64,000 bases of DNA from Manihot esculenta (taxonomy: Eukaryota; Streptophyta; Magnoliopsida; Malpighiales; Euphorbiaceae): positions 5,126,513-5,190,512 of the forward strand of contig NC_035167.2 of NCBI RefSeq assembly GCF_001659605.2, written 5' to 3'. Shown here piece by piece: positions 32,140 through 43,405 of this stretch (the stretch's first letter is position 1; every line of letters begins with the position of its first letter). Under the pieces are notes generated by a model. That model was not told the DNA's origin. It saw nothing but the letters and a program-made list of their open reading frames with translations, and made no database searches. A program made the position numbers and the translations under genes.

Positions 32140-35100
32140 CATGTGTAGGTCAAGTTTTGGTTATTGAAACAGAAGTGTTTTTATATGCTATGCTTGTGTG
32201 ATTATGTATGGAATTATATCAGGTGTAACAAGATGTCTAGTAGGTTTGCTATGAGTTTCGGCGATCTTAAGTTGATTTAAACTCTAGCGCCGATAGTGGT
32301 CCAGTTTCCAGATCGTTACAGAAATTTTTGGATAGCAGGAGCTCAAGAGTATCCTGATGCATACTATAGATCCATCGATGTAAGAGATGTTGCGTATGCA
32401 CACATTCAAGCTTTGGAGATTCCTTCAGCTAGTGGCAGATATTGTTTAATTGAAAGAGATGTCCACTTCTCTAAGGTTCTGAAGATTGTGCAGCAACATT
32501 ATCCTACATTGCACCTTCCAAAAAAGTATGGTTTTTGTATATTTTTGCATGCTCATGTTGGACCAGCTATATGAATGGCTAAGATCTATAATATTTTGGA
32601 TAACTGAGAAATAGTTGTTTTGAATGATTAATTTGATCATGGAATATCATCTGAGTTGCAGATGTGGATCCGGATTGAATTACTTAACAAAGTATGGGGT
32701 ATCAAAGGAAAAGTAAAAACTTTGGGTATTGACTTCATTCCTTTGGAGGTTAGTTTGAAGGACACTATTGAAAGCTTGAAGGAGAAGAGCTTCCTCAGTA
32801 TTTGATTTTGGCTGTCGGATAAAAAGCAATGCAAATATTACATTGGCCTTTCAGGTTCATTGGCTTTAGCTTCCTATTGGTGCAAGATATTATTGCCCTT
32901 CAGGATTGTCTTTATTTGAAAAAAGTGGACCAATACAATTTGTAAAATTTATAACAATTTGTATACAACTATATATAAACATATTACATGCGTCACTTGT
33001 TTCACTGGTAGATGAAGTTCATTTCAGGTCTGATTTCTGAGGAAGTTGCTCTTTTTTTTATCTGATTTCATGTCTCATTCCAAAGAAGACACAAGAAAAA
33101 AAAAAGTGTAATCCACCAATTCAGATTTATTTCAGTCTTTTCAAAGTATATTCAGATTTCATAGCCAATTCATTTAATGCTGTATCTGATTTCTGGTTCT
33201 TGTGATACGCTCTTACAAAATTCATCTAAAATTCAGTGCTCTTACACATTCTGGAAACACAATTTATACAAAAACTGATTTCGCAGGGAAAAAAGGGAAA
33301 ATAATGTTATTTGCATTGAATGAGCAAATGATTAGCATAGTAGCAAAACTACTTAAAATAAGAGAAATTAGAAACAAAAAAGCAGCACAGCATGAGTCGG
33401 GGCATTGCATGTTGGATGATCGAAACAGAGGTCTTGAGCGAGAATCTGGATCCTGAAATACGCAGGCCTGCAAAAAGTCATTCGAATAAGTGTGCAAAAC
33501 TCCCATCATTCAGCTTTCATTTCTACTTCCGCTCAGCAGGATTACTATGTACTGAGTTGTTTTCTGAACTGTGACAGATAGGAAACTTATCCCGGTGAGT
33601 TTTTATTCCGGTATGTCAAGGGCACAATGCGCAGCTTAGTGAATCTCCATCATCTTTGCCACAGGCGTAAGTTATGAAGATAATAGCTAGATGGAGGATT
33701 TTCACAGTAGTGATTTAGCATCTGTTTCAAGCCAGAATCATCATTAAATCACAGATTTGCTTTACAAGCAATAACTAGGGGGATTTCATATTACAAGTAG
33801 AGTCTTTATAACTTACTGAATCGATTATTTTTGAAGACAGAAGAAGAGGAGAGCTCACGTTTTGTTTTTACTGCACAAATACTGCATATGGAATCTGAGT
33901 GAGAAGTTACTCTCTAAAAATTTCAAAAGTGTTTTTGAGAGGTACCTTTGCGTGAATCTTCTGGCAACAGACTCAAAGTAGTCATCCAATAAGTAGAAAT
34001 TCTTCTATGGAAGGCCACACACATTAATAGCAGTTCTTTCAAGGCGAATTATGCCAAGCCAATCAAGGAATTGCTGCCATGGCATGTAGTTGTGGTTTCT
34101 TAATGTGTTCGAGTAACTTCTGCACAATGAATCAAATTAATCTTTAAATCCGTGAAATTAAAAGGGATGCAGAATTACAAAACTAATAATAATAACAATA
34201 ATAATAAGATGGATAGAAGCATGACCTGCCAATGCATGATTTCGGCAAGCCTTTGCATTGGTTCACCACTTCCCAATGTATTAAGAATTTCAACAGCATC
34301 CCAGAATTTCAATAGCATACCAATGATAACTCATACTTGATGAGCCTTGATGGAGAAATGAAAGTCCAGTTAAAATTATTCAAAATGCATATTCACTCGC
34401 CAAGAACATATGCACCCAGAAATCTCCTTAAATAAGTAAGGTTTTAACAAGGTGAATGCTTTGCTTTTTCTTTTTTTGGGAAGAACTTCAAAGTAAGCAA
34501 AGGTAAGACTATTGGGTTTTGATGTTTACCTTGTGTGGGAGAAATATGATGTTTACCCAGAAATCACATTTTGTTTTCAGAATAAATGGTTTTTTCCACC
34601 TCTGCATTTGACAATGAAAAAACTTGAATAAATACCAAATAATTAAGATATGCTGCTGATTTAATTTACAAAGGAATGGTGCATGTGAAGAGAAATTGAC
34701 ATATGACAATCACCTTCAGCACAATCAATTCTCATCCTAATTTAGAAGACTAATTAATCAAACTAATTGCAGCAATAACATCTTTTCCACGACGTCTACT
34801 CACTTCTGCACATAGAGTCAAAATTAATCCGTTATATCCATGAAAAGAATGAAGGCAGAATTACATTAAAAAATGAATAAAAATGATGGTTAAAAGAATG
34901 ACCTGCCACTGCATTTAAAATCTCTTTGAATTTGTTTCCCACATCCCAATTTATTAGAATTTCAGGTGAGTAAAAAACAAATAAATGATTCCTCTAGCTT
35001 GATGAGCCTGTATATTTGGGAAAAAAGTGTTAAAATATTATCATAAAGCAAATAAATTCTCAATTAAAAGGTACTCTGTATATTGATCTTGATTGTAAAG

Positions 35101-36165
35101 AAATAATGACAAAAGGATACTTACGAACTCAAAGGTAATACACTGCTCATTTTGGAAGAAACACATCCAACACTTCAAAACTTATCCTTCATTGATCTGT
35201 GTAAATAGAATCATAGAGTGAAGATTTTCTCATGTAAGTTTAATTTGCAAATTGGAGAGAAAAAGGACCAACTTACCGAAGCTTCATCATCCAGTAGATA
35301 GCGGCCCTCTCTTTGAATTCTTTGGTCATCAACTTCAATATTTGGGATGTGAGAAATGAAAGCCCAATCCGCACCCTTTCTATTTCCACATCTTTCCTTC
35401 AATTGGGGACAGTCATTGATATTCAATTCTCTTAACGAGGTGAGGGAACGCATCTCTTGAGGCAGACACTTTATTGCCGGACAAATCTCAATGGTTAGTC
35501 TTTGAAGACAAGTGAGATTCCGCAGTCCATCTGGAGGTAGAGATTCGAGCTCTTTAATGTCCCTAATCCGAAGGATCTTCAATTTAGAGAGAGGAGGAAT
35601 GATTGAGGAAGAAGAAGAGATTGATGGTGTGAATATTTGGTGCACAAGTTGTGGGCTTGCGTACCGCAAAGATAGTGAATGATCGAGAGATGGAAACTGA
35701 GGAATGGAGGTCAAATTAGGGCAGTCCTCACAAACGAAATATGAAAGACAAGGAAATTGGAGTAGCTCAAGAGCTGTCGAATCATCCTCCTTCTTCTTCT
35801 GCCATCCTTTAAGCTTAGGACAACGATATAGCTCGAGAGTCTTTAGGGATGGAAAGAATGATGTTGGTTGTCCCTCAATCTCCATGTATTCTAAATCATC
35901 TACTCCCCAAATCTCTAGATATTGAAGAGAAGGGATTCGATCCATTGGTGGGAGATGCTGATATCTCTTGCAATTCCATATACAGAGATAGACAAGATTC
36001 GTGAGGGAAGAGAACCAACTTGGGAACCTCCTGCCTCCATAGTTAAGCACACGTAACTCTTTAAGATTGGGATGTGGTTGGAGATTTTGGAATGCCATTT
36101 CATCTCTATCAACATTTGAATCTTCCCAACTCTCCTCCCAACTTAATTTCAATGATTGAAGGAGT
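32140..36165. repeat. Segmental duplication, unit B/C copy of 1376-2454 plus 11487-14484
   Basis: Collinear by eye with the left part of the window: LTR end, reductase exons 5-6, spacer, CNL 3' region. The only large differences are the 9-kb hAT element in the left copy and the insertion that begins at 14485. At about 33184-33191 a single ATCTGATT marks the empty hAT site. Confidence 0.85.
32806..35210. other. Spacer between reductase B and CNL-C
   Basis: No gene recognised. Collinear with 2060-2454 and 11495-13535. The right part probably contains the 3' UTR of CNL-C, since a GTAAGT donor lies near its last codons (35272). Short frames at 33202-33456 and 34152-34340 have counterparts in the other copy but no domain. 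Confidence 0.55.
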
Positions 36166-38294
36166 GGCTTCTCTTTCAAATTAACATTTACAATCTCATT
36201 ATCCACACATCCGAGATTTCTAATTGCAAGACGTCCCCTCAAATTATTAAGCTTATTCAATTCATTTATTGTTCCAACATCCCTTGATGTAATATGCCCT
36301 TTTGCCACTACGAACAGTGACAACGTCTGAAGTGAAGGCAACTGCCCAAGCCCACTTGGCATATGAGTCAAAGAGTAACAACCTTCACAATATAAATGCC
36401 TAAGATTCACAAGCTTTTTAATATCTTTAGGCAATTCTTTGAGCTGGACACAATAAGAGACATCTAATACATGTAAATTCAGCAAATCTGTAATAGAATT
36501 TGAAAGAGCTTTAAGTCCCTGGTTATCGGCAATCTCAAGATATTTTAAATATTTTAGCATTTTTATAGAATTATCAACTCTTTTTATTTTATATAAATGC
36601 ATTCTAAATACATGTAAAAATTTTAAATTTTTATAAATAAACAGTTGATCGTAATCATGTTCCTCAAACAAAATAAAGGATCGTAATTTTTTTGCGTTAT
36701 TCAAAATTTTTTGTGGTGCAACATTCAAATTCAATGCTATATGATGGGTTTTCTCATCAATATTTGGTGCATCCGAATTTACTAGTTGAATCCTCGTTCC
36801 ACCGACTGTGATTGCGAGATCGTGTATTAAATCATGCATTTTACAGTTTTTGACATTTCCACATCTATCTCTTTTCACCTCTTGAAAAAATGATCGCCAC
36901 CACAGTTTCATAAAATATTCAAGTCCAATATCTTCAAGACAATCACTCGTACTTGATGACTCAATAAACCCTTGTGCAACCCAAAGATGGATTAATGTTT
37001 TCACATCAATTACATAATCTTTTGGATATATTGCGCAATATGCAAAACAATGCTTTAAATGTGATGGGAGATGATCATAGCTTAGTTTGAGTGTTGGCAT
37101 AATATCATTACCATCTTGACTTATTCTTGAGAGTTCTTTTGTTAAAAAGGGTAGCCACTCAGTTTCTGGATTTTTCGCATACAAGAGACTTGCGATAGTT
37201 TTTATTGCAAGAGGAACTCCATGACATTTCTTCAAAATCTCCTTTCCCATCTCTCTTACATTTGCATGTTTTGGCTCCTGCCCCTCAAGTGCTACATGCA
37301 AAAACAAAGACCAAGACTCATCCGGAGACAACCCTTCCAAAACATGTGGTGCCATTGTGCTAGATATATCTGCCACCTTTTTAGAGCGAGTGGTTATTAA
37401 TATCTTACTTCCACTAGAGCCACCCACTAATAATCTCTTTAAATTCTGCCATTTTTCTCTATTCTCATTCCACACATCATCTAGAACAAGCAGATATTTC
37501 TTCCCACTAATAATATTTTCCAGTCTAGACTTCAGTGCTTCTAACCCAAGATCTTCCGATCTATTCCCTGTTGCAGACTCTAGAATCTTTCCAACAGTCA
37601 TTTTCACATCAAAAGGTTCTGAAACACACACCCATATTCTTGGCTCAAATGAATTCTTAATCAATTCATCATTCAATATGATTTGAGCAAGAGTGGTCTT
37701 CCCTAATCCTCCAATTCCAACAATTGAGAGGACTGAAACACACTCTTCACCATTGGAAGACAATACAAGTTCTGTAATTGCCTTTTTGTCACCCTCTCTC
37801 CCAATAACCACTTCAGGTAAAGAGGACGTAGTTTGATCCCTCCATACAATACTCTCCTGATCCGTACGAACCTCTAAATTAAATTTTCTGTCAGCTTCAA
37901 TATCAGCTAGCCTCTCCCTAATCGCCTTAACTTTATGACCCATTTTAAAACCATAAACAAGTTGATTTGAAGACGAAAAGAAGAGACTTACCTCCTTTGT
38001 CATTCTATTTCCAGTCATCACTCGGCGCCTTAGAGCTTCTGTGGCGAAGTCATCTACCAAGTCATCAGCATCATAAACAACTTCTTCTAGCCTCTCAAGC
38101 CAGCCTTTCACTTGACGGTTAAGTTTCTGCTGCTCCTCAGCATCCAGAAGAACGTTGCGAATACTAGAAACTGTGGCCTCAAGTTTCTTAAGCTCACCTT
38201 TGAGGCCCCACCACAATCCGATCTCATGAAGGGCTCGAGAACCCAGCTTGGTAATGATATCTCCGACAACGTTAGAGAGAACTCCGTCGGCCAT
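35211..38294 (-). CDS. CC-NB-LRR (CNL) resistance protein, unit C, full length
   Basis: Intact frame of 1027 residues from ATG 38294. Order: CC domain (1-~150) with VVYDADDLVDD at 72-82; NB-ARC with P-loop GIGGLGKTT (193-201), kinase-2 LLVLDDVW (268-275), RNBS-B KILITTRS, GLPL as GVPLA (359-363), RNBS-D CFAYCAIYPKD and MHD as KMHDL (485-489); then about 12-15 LRRs to the C-terminus. All switch motifs are conserved, so this is the only copy in the window likely to give a complete receptor. RGA/I2-type CNLs act in the cytoplasm as effector sensors. An in-frame upstream ATG at 38405 adds 37 hydrophobic residues. A GTAAGT donor after DDEAS (about 35273) allows an alternative spliced C-terminus. 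Confidence 0.95.
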   Translation of the reverse strand: MADGVLSNVVGDIITKLGSRALHEIGLWWGLKGELKKLEATVSSIRNVLLDAEEQQKLNRQVKGWLERLEEVVYDADDLVDDFATEALRRRVMTGNRMTKEVSLFFSSSNQLVYGFKMGHKVKAIRERLADIEADRKFNLEVRTDQESIVWRDQTTSSLPEVVIGREGDKKAITELVLSSNGEECVSVLSIVGIGGLGKTTLAQIILNDELIKNSFEPRIWVCVSEPFDVKMTVGKILESATGNRSEDLGLEALKSRLENIISGKKYLLVLDDVWNENREKWQNLKRLLVGGSSGSKILITTRSKKVADISSTMAPHVLEGLSPDESWSLFLHVALEGQEPKHANVREMGKEILKKCHGVPLAIKTIASLLYAKNPETEWLPFLTKELSRISQDGNDIMPTLKLSYDHLPSHLKHCFAYCAIYPKDYVIDVKTLIHLWVAQGFIESSSTSDCLEDIGLEYFMKLWWRSFFQEVKRDRCGNVKNCKMHDLIHDLAITVGGTRIQLVNSDAPNIDEKTHHIALNLNVAPQKILNNAKKLRSFILFEEHDYDQLFIYKNLKFLHVFRMHLYKIKRVDNSIKMLKYLKYLEIADNQGLKALSNSITDLLNLHVLDVSYCVQLKELPKDIKKLVNLRHLYCEGCYSLTHMPSGLGQLPSLQTLSLFVVAKGHITSRDVGTINELNKLNNLRGRLAIRNLGCVDNEIVNVNLKEKPLLQSLKLSWEESWEDSNVDRDEMAFQNLQPHPNLKELRVLNYGGRRFPSWFSSLTNLVYLCIWNCKRYQHLPPMDRIPSLQYLEIWGVDDLEYMEIEGQPTSFFPSLKTLELYRCPKLKGWQKKKEDDSTALELLQFPCLSYFVCEDCPNLTSIPQFPSLDHSLSLRYASPQLVHQIFTPSISSSSSIIPPLSKLKILRIRDIKELESLPPDGLRNLTCLQRLTIEICPAIKCLPQEMRSLTSLRELNINDCPQLKERCGNRKGADWAFISHIPNIEVDDQRIQREGRYLLDDEASVSWSFFSPICKLNLHEKIFTL

Positions 38295-38660
38295 TTTGGG
38301 TGTTTTGGTTTGATTGTAAAAGGATGAAATGTTGCTGCTATGAAGAAGAAGACGGTGACAACAAATGACTAATTTAAAGAAAAAAAGAAGTGGAGGAAAA
38401 AGCATTCTTCTAAATGATTATCTTCGGTCGGTCAACTTTGGAGGGCGCTGGTTTGCTTTAATAAAAAGGAAAATATATTAACAAATTTACATATAGAAGG
38501 AAAGAAAGTTATTTTTTTAAAAATAATTTTAATTTTTATGAGAAAAATATTTTTTTAATTAAATTTTATGAGTGATTTAAATATTAAAAAATATAAAATA
38601 TATTTTTAATATAGCTCAGGTTAGATCGGTGTTACCAGTCGAAATGAAACTGTATTGTGA
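38295..38660. other. 5' flank of CNL-C
   Basis: AT-rich, aligned with the flanks of CNL-A and CNL-B until about 38660, where similarity ends and an unrelated insertion-like stretch begins. Confidence 0.55.
38430..38435 (-). promoter_or_regulatory. W-box (TTGACC) upstream of CNL-C
   Basis: The minus strand reads GTTGACCGACC about 136 bp upstream of the main ATG. W-boxes are bound by WRKY factors in defence promoters. The equivalent sites in the other two copies are GCTGACC and lack the TTGAC core. Function is inferred from the motif only. Confidence 0.4.
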
Positions 38661-41400
38661 TTAGTTAGAATCTGTAATAGAGGAAATGTGAGGTAGTGGT
38701 ACCTATGACAGTCACTCTAACACTCAAATCAATATTTTAAAAAATAGAAAAAATATAATGAATAACTAAGAGTTTGAGTAATATTAGAAATAACATACCT
38801 TTACCTTTGTAATAATTTTCTTTTTATACTGTAAAAAGATAGATATAAATATAATATTCCTGAGAATCCAGCAATGATGTGTTGGTGATTTCGCAATCAT
38901 AGACGAAATAAGAATGTGCCTAGTAACAGTAACTCTATGCCAAGACTCGGCCTATCAGGGGAGGACTAGTTTTGATGATAATTCGGGTGTTAAAGTGTTT
39001 AGGTCTCCCTTTTCCGTAGCGGGACTGCATCTCCCACTTGTTAGCCTGTTTCATGGTGATAAATCATAACTTACTTTAGGTGGATGTTATGTAACATCAG
39101 AGGTCCCCCGCTGGTCTTCGACTTTTTACGTTCGAAGGTGGTCGTTTGCCTTTTCGATTTAGGACACGTGACATGATCTCGGTTGTGAGTGTTGTTTCAC
39201 TTGCCTGTGGTCACCTTATCTTCTGTGTCGCATTTAAAGCCTTTTTGGCTATTTCACTGTATAACCATTCTTTCTTCTTTTTGGTTCACAACAATTTCTC
39301 ATGGGAGAAAGGAGTGGGGTCCTTCTTCTTCTATTCTTTAGGGTAACCAAATTTGTATGGAGAATATCATCATGGTTTACCAAATCTGTGTGAAGAATAC
39401 CATCATAGTCTTCGAAGAGCAACTAAAGGTGGGACTTCTTCAAGGTGCAAGCATACTGCTTAGTTCTATGCACTGGCTGATGACTGTAATTAGCCCGACT
39501 ATAATGGCTTTTCAGCGTCACGACCTCTGGGAGGTTGGATTGTGCAAGATTGATTTTGAGGGCAAGGTCAGATAGGTAGTTGGAGAGACCTCTTCTCATG
39601 GCCTTTCAGTCGGCTCCCTCCCATAGGATGGAATAGATTTTAAGGATTCTGATGTAATAGAGACTTTATTCAAGTTCTTTTTTGAATCCTTGTAATCTTT
39701 TGTAATGAAAATATATGTTTCGTACACTTTTGTGTGCTTCCTTTGCTACCACCAATTTTTTCCAAATGAAGGGAGCTAAAACATATCTTCTTTAACGCCC
39801 GTTTTAGTCATAAAATAATTTCTAGAAAAGTTATTGAAATGGGATTAATATCTAGATTTGTGGCCCAACGAACTGTCATCCTTTCGCCTTAGGGGATTTG
39901 TTAATAAGAATCTTTCACTCGATCTAGTCCTTTGTTTGATGCCTTCATCCTTTGTCTCTTCGAGGGTTGGTGCCTTTTTGGTTGTCTGGCACAAACGACT
40001 CGATTAATGGGGCCAACGCCTAAATTCATAATCTGGCGAGAGTCATCTCGTGGCTTGACTTGACGAAAACTGTCTTGTGGCCTTACTTAATAGGACCAAT
40101 ACCCGAATGGCTTAGCAAAAACTGTCTTGTGGCCTTGCTTAGTGGGACCAACGCCTACATGGTCTAGCGAAAGCTGTCTTATGACCTGGCCTAACCTGGC
40201 AAAAATTACCTTATAGCCTTACTTAGTGGGACCAACGCCCAAATGGTCTAGTGAAAGCTGCCTTATGGCTTGGCCTGGCAAAAATCGCCTTATGGCCTTG
40301 CTTAGTGGACCAACACCCGAATGACCTGACGAATACTGCCTTATGGATTTGCTTAGTGGGACCAACGTCCGAATGGCCTAGCGAAAATTGCCTTATGGCC
40401 TTACTTAGTGGGATCAATGCCCGAATGATCTAGCGAAAGCTACCTTATGGCTTGACCTAGTGAAAATTGCCTTATGGTCTTGCTTAGTAGGACCAATGCT
40501 CAAATGGCCTTGCAAAAACTACCTTATGGCTTGACCTAGCAAAAATTGCCTTATAGCCTTACTTAGGGGGACTAGTGCTTAAATAGCCGGCAAAAACTAC
40601 CTCATAGCCTTGTTTAGTGGGACCAATGCCCGAATGACATGGTGAAAACTGTCTTATGACCTTGCTTAATGGAACCAATGCCCGAAAGGCCTAGCGAAAG
40701 CTGCCTTATGGCCTGGCCTGGCGAAAATTGCCTTATGGCCTGACTTTGTGGGACCAATGCCCGAATGACCTAGCAAAAACTGTCTTATAGCTTGGCTTGG
40801 CGAGAATTACCTTGTGGCCTTACTTAGTAGGACCAACGCTCGAATGGCCTGGTAAAAATTGCCGAATGGCTTGGTAAAAATTGCCTTATGGCTTGGTTTA
40901 GTCTCTCTTTGAGGGAGACAATCCCATCGTTCTTTATTACTAAAGAACACCATATGTGAAAATACCTTGTTAATTTGTTATTGATAAAACTTTCTCAGAT
41001 TACAAATGTTCTAGGAATGGGGAATGACTTGACTATTTAACTTGGCCAACTTATATTACCCTGGGCGAATAACCTTTGAGATCCTAAATGGTCCTTTTCA
41101 ATTCTCGCCCAACTTACCAGACCCAGCATTGCCACATGTTATATTTATTCTTTTAAGGACTAGATTCTCTACATTGAAGGCGCATGGCCTAACCTTACTG
41201 TTGAATATTCTTAACATCTTGTTTCTGTAAACTGCCATCTTGATTGCGGCCTTTTCACGTAGAAATTCTACTCGGTCCAAATTGAAATGCATTTCTTTAG
41301 GATTCCCTGATATCTCAGGGTATTTTATCCTGAAATGCATTTCTAGATGACTATATAACAAACAAAATCAACATCATCTGACATGTTTGGTGGGACCAAG
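38661..41400. other. Unclassified repeat-rich stretch between CNL-C and reductase C
   Basis: Not present in the matching spacer of unit B, so probably an insertion of about 2.7 kb. It is more GC-rich than its surroundings and holds a minisatellite (40010-40915). Short frames at 39146-39346, 39357-39575 and 41042-41230 show no domain. The mix resembles non-coding LTR-retrotransposon DNA, but I could not find LTR ends or a TSD. Confidence 0.4.
40010..40915. repeat. Minisatellite with two unit lengths (~52 and ~79 bp)
   Basis: About 13 units, each starting near GACCAATGCCCGAATGGCCT and containing GCGAAAATTGCCTTATGGCC and TTGCTTAGTGG. Long units carry an extra ~27-bp internal copy of the 'GGCGAAAATTGCCTTATGG' part. 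Long and short forms alternate irregularly. Units are well diverged, so the array is old. Confidence 0.85.
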
Positions 41401-41676
41401 CAAACAATTCCATTATCACTATGTAAAAATGATAATTGACCAAATTATTACTGTCTTTGGATCATATAATATATTTTTTTAATAAATTACCTTTCATCTC
41501 TAAATTATATTAAAATTACAGTGAAATATTTTCTAATTGATTAATTTGAAATATAAAGACTAAACTATTAATTGAGAGACTAAAAGAGTAAAAAATCTTT
41601 GAGCTATTCATATTTATATGGATAAGAAAATGTTGAACATTACTTCAGGAGAGACAGAAGAAGAGAATGAATAGAG

Positions 41677-42753
41677 TAGGGCTGTGCAATCGGTCGGTTC
41701 GGTTCCGAACCGAACCGAACCGATAAAATCGAAAACCGATTTGTTAAAATTTATAAAACCGAAAAAACCGATTATGAAGGTATAACCGAACCGAATCGAA
41801 CCGATAAAAATCGGTTCGGTTCGGTTCAAACCGAAATCTGTATTTTTTTTTAATTTTTTATTTCTAATTTTAACAAAATAATTTAATAAATATTATATTA
41901 AAAACCACGGCCACCCCACCCACTCACCCAGAAATTGCAGATGAGAAACTCGCAAACTCGCAACCCACTTCTTCACCGTCTTCATCCTTCACCATGGCCA
42001 CCCCCACCCACTCACCCAGAAGTCGCAGATGAGAGACTCGCAAACTCGCAACCCAGATGAGACTTCTTCACCGTCTTCATCCTTCACCATGGCCACCCCC
42101 ACCCACTCACCCAGAAGTCGCAGATGAGAGAAACTCGCAAACTCGCAACCCAAGATGAGACTTCTTCACCGTCTTCATCCTTCACCATGGCCACCCCCAC
42201 CCACTCACCCAGAAGTCGCAGATGAGAGAAACTCGCAAACTCGCAACCCAGATGAGACTTCTTCACCGTCTTCATCCTTCACCATCGTCATCGTCGTCTC
42301 TGCCTTCACCATCGTCGTCCTCGTCGTCATCCGCCGACTGAACCGGTGGCCCTCTAGAGGATTGTAAGACCTGAACCTCGTCGTCTTCGTCGTCCTCGCC
42401 CCCCTCATCATCGTCTTCGTAGTCTTCGTCTCGTCGTCCTCATCTTTCGGGAGAATAGGGGTGGGGGAATCGGGAGATTGGAGTTTGGAGAATGTGGAAA
42501 ATGGGATGGAGGGGTTCGGCGAAAGGTATGGAGGGGGTTGGGGTGCTGGGCTGGGTTGGGTTGGGTTGGGCTGGGTTCGGTTTTTCGGTTTGATCGGTTA
42601 TTTAACACGTTTAAACCGAACCGAACCGAAAATCGAATAATTTTAAATATACTAACCGAACCAAACCGTTCATCCCGATTAACCGAACCGAAAAACCAAA
42701 ATTAATCGGTTCGGTTCGGTTTTTCGGTTTAAACCGAAATATGCACAGGCCTA
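41677..42753. mobile_element. Non-autonomous hAT-like element inside the first codons of reductase C
   Basis: Ends TAGGGCTGTGCA at 41677 and, reversed, TAGGCCTGTGCA ending at 42753. It is flanked by an 8-bp TSD GAATAGAG (41669-41676 and 42754-42761), extendable to 11 bp because both sides continue TAG. Both ends carry tandem CGGTTCGGTT / AACCGAACCG motifs. An 87-98-bp minisatellite lies in the middle. No transposase. TIR form and 8-bp TSD favour hAT; a MULE with a longer TSD is the alternative. Confidence 0.8.
41909..42283. repeat. Four-copy ~95-bp tandem repeat in the hAT-like element
   Basis: Units start at about 41909, 41996, 42091 and 42189, each GGCCACCCCCACCCACTCAC then CAGAAGTCGCAGATGAGAG and CTTCTTCACCGTCTTCATCC. 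Lengths are 87, 95, 98 and 95 bp. Confidence 0.88.
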
Positions 42754-43113
42754 GAATAGAGTAGCAGGAAAAATAGTATGTGTAACAGGAGGGTTCAGTT
42801 ACATATAGTGAAAGCTACTGTTTTTGACCTAAGTTAGTATCTATTTCCTTCTTGTTTAATCTGTTTTGTCTCTTTTCATCTCAGTGTGATTAAGTCAGGA
42901 TGATATTTCTGGTTTCTGATTAAAATCTTCAAAATTTGAGTTTTGAGTTTTATTTTTTTAATCTTATCACCCCTAACTTAATAAGTTAAAATCAAGTTTT
43001 CACCATGTTGGTTTCCAACTTGCCCATTAAGGAGTCTGATTACACATCTATTGTATAGAAGATCCAAAGCAAACTGAACACCTATTTGCACTTGATGGAG
43101 CTAAAAAGAGACT

Positions 43114-43405
43114 TGTTGGAAGAAAATTTGAATAAAATAAGAAAAGAGAATGTTGTGCAAACTCTGATTTTTATTAACTACAACATTAACTTAAATACAA
43201 TAGAAATAGAAATTGAAATAGCTAAAAGTAAGCAACTACATGGAACATGGCTCCATATTTAACAACTAAGCTAAAAAGCTGAAACTAATGGATGATATGT
43301 CATTGAACAAGTCAAAGTTAAGAAATAATAGAAAAATAAATGAAATTTCAACAACTTAAGGATCAAGAATGAAATTGTAGCAACATCTAAGTCAACTTCT
43401 TAACT
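43114..43405 (-). repeat. Copia 3' LTR (left)
   Basis: Starts TGTTGGAAGAAAATTTG; the right end reads TTAACT where the sister LTR has TTAACA. Confidence 0.88.

Larger units (their letters stand above)
30201..32320 (+). mobile_element. Solo LTR in intron 4 of reductase B
   Basis: TG...CA segment (TGTAATATCCGG at 30201 to GATCGTTACA at 32320), preceded by GGAAC (30196-30200). The matching right GGAAC is lost here by a ~15-bp deletion but is kept in unit A (1551-1555). It contains five 22-bp tandem repeats with TTCGGCCACCGAA cores, a TATA box (30504-30510), a 40-base T-run and no coding region. It belongs to the same family as the solo LTR at 6127-10494, in opposite orientation. Confidence 0.82.
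26703..32805 (+). pseudogene. Reductase B: SDR cinnamoyl-CoA/phenylacetaldehyde reductase-like gene with two frameshifts and two insertions
   Basis: Six exons can be placed: 26703-26820, 27349-27521, 27761-27953, 29946-30108, 32339-32525 and 32662-32805, all with GT-AG borders. Exon 1 has the NADPH-binding motif [12 protein letters not shown]; exon 4 has the catalytic YxxxK (YQLGK). The family reduces hydroxycinnamoyl-CoAs or aromatic aldehydes in the cytosol. One extra A in the run near 27885 shifts exon 3 into a TGA. One lost base near 32711 puts a stop in exon 6. Intron 3 holds a TRIM element and intron 4 a solo LTR. Removing the two indels would leave a normal reading frame, so decay is recent. 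I call it a pseudogene. Confidence 0.88.
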
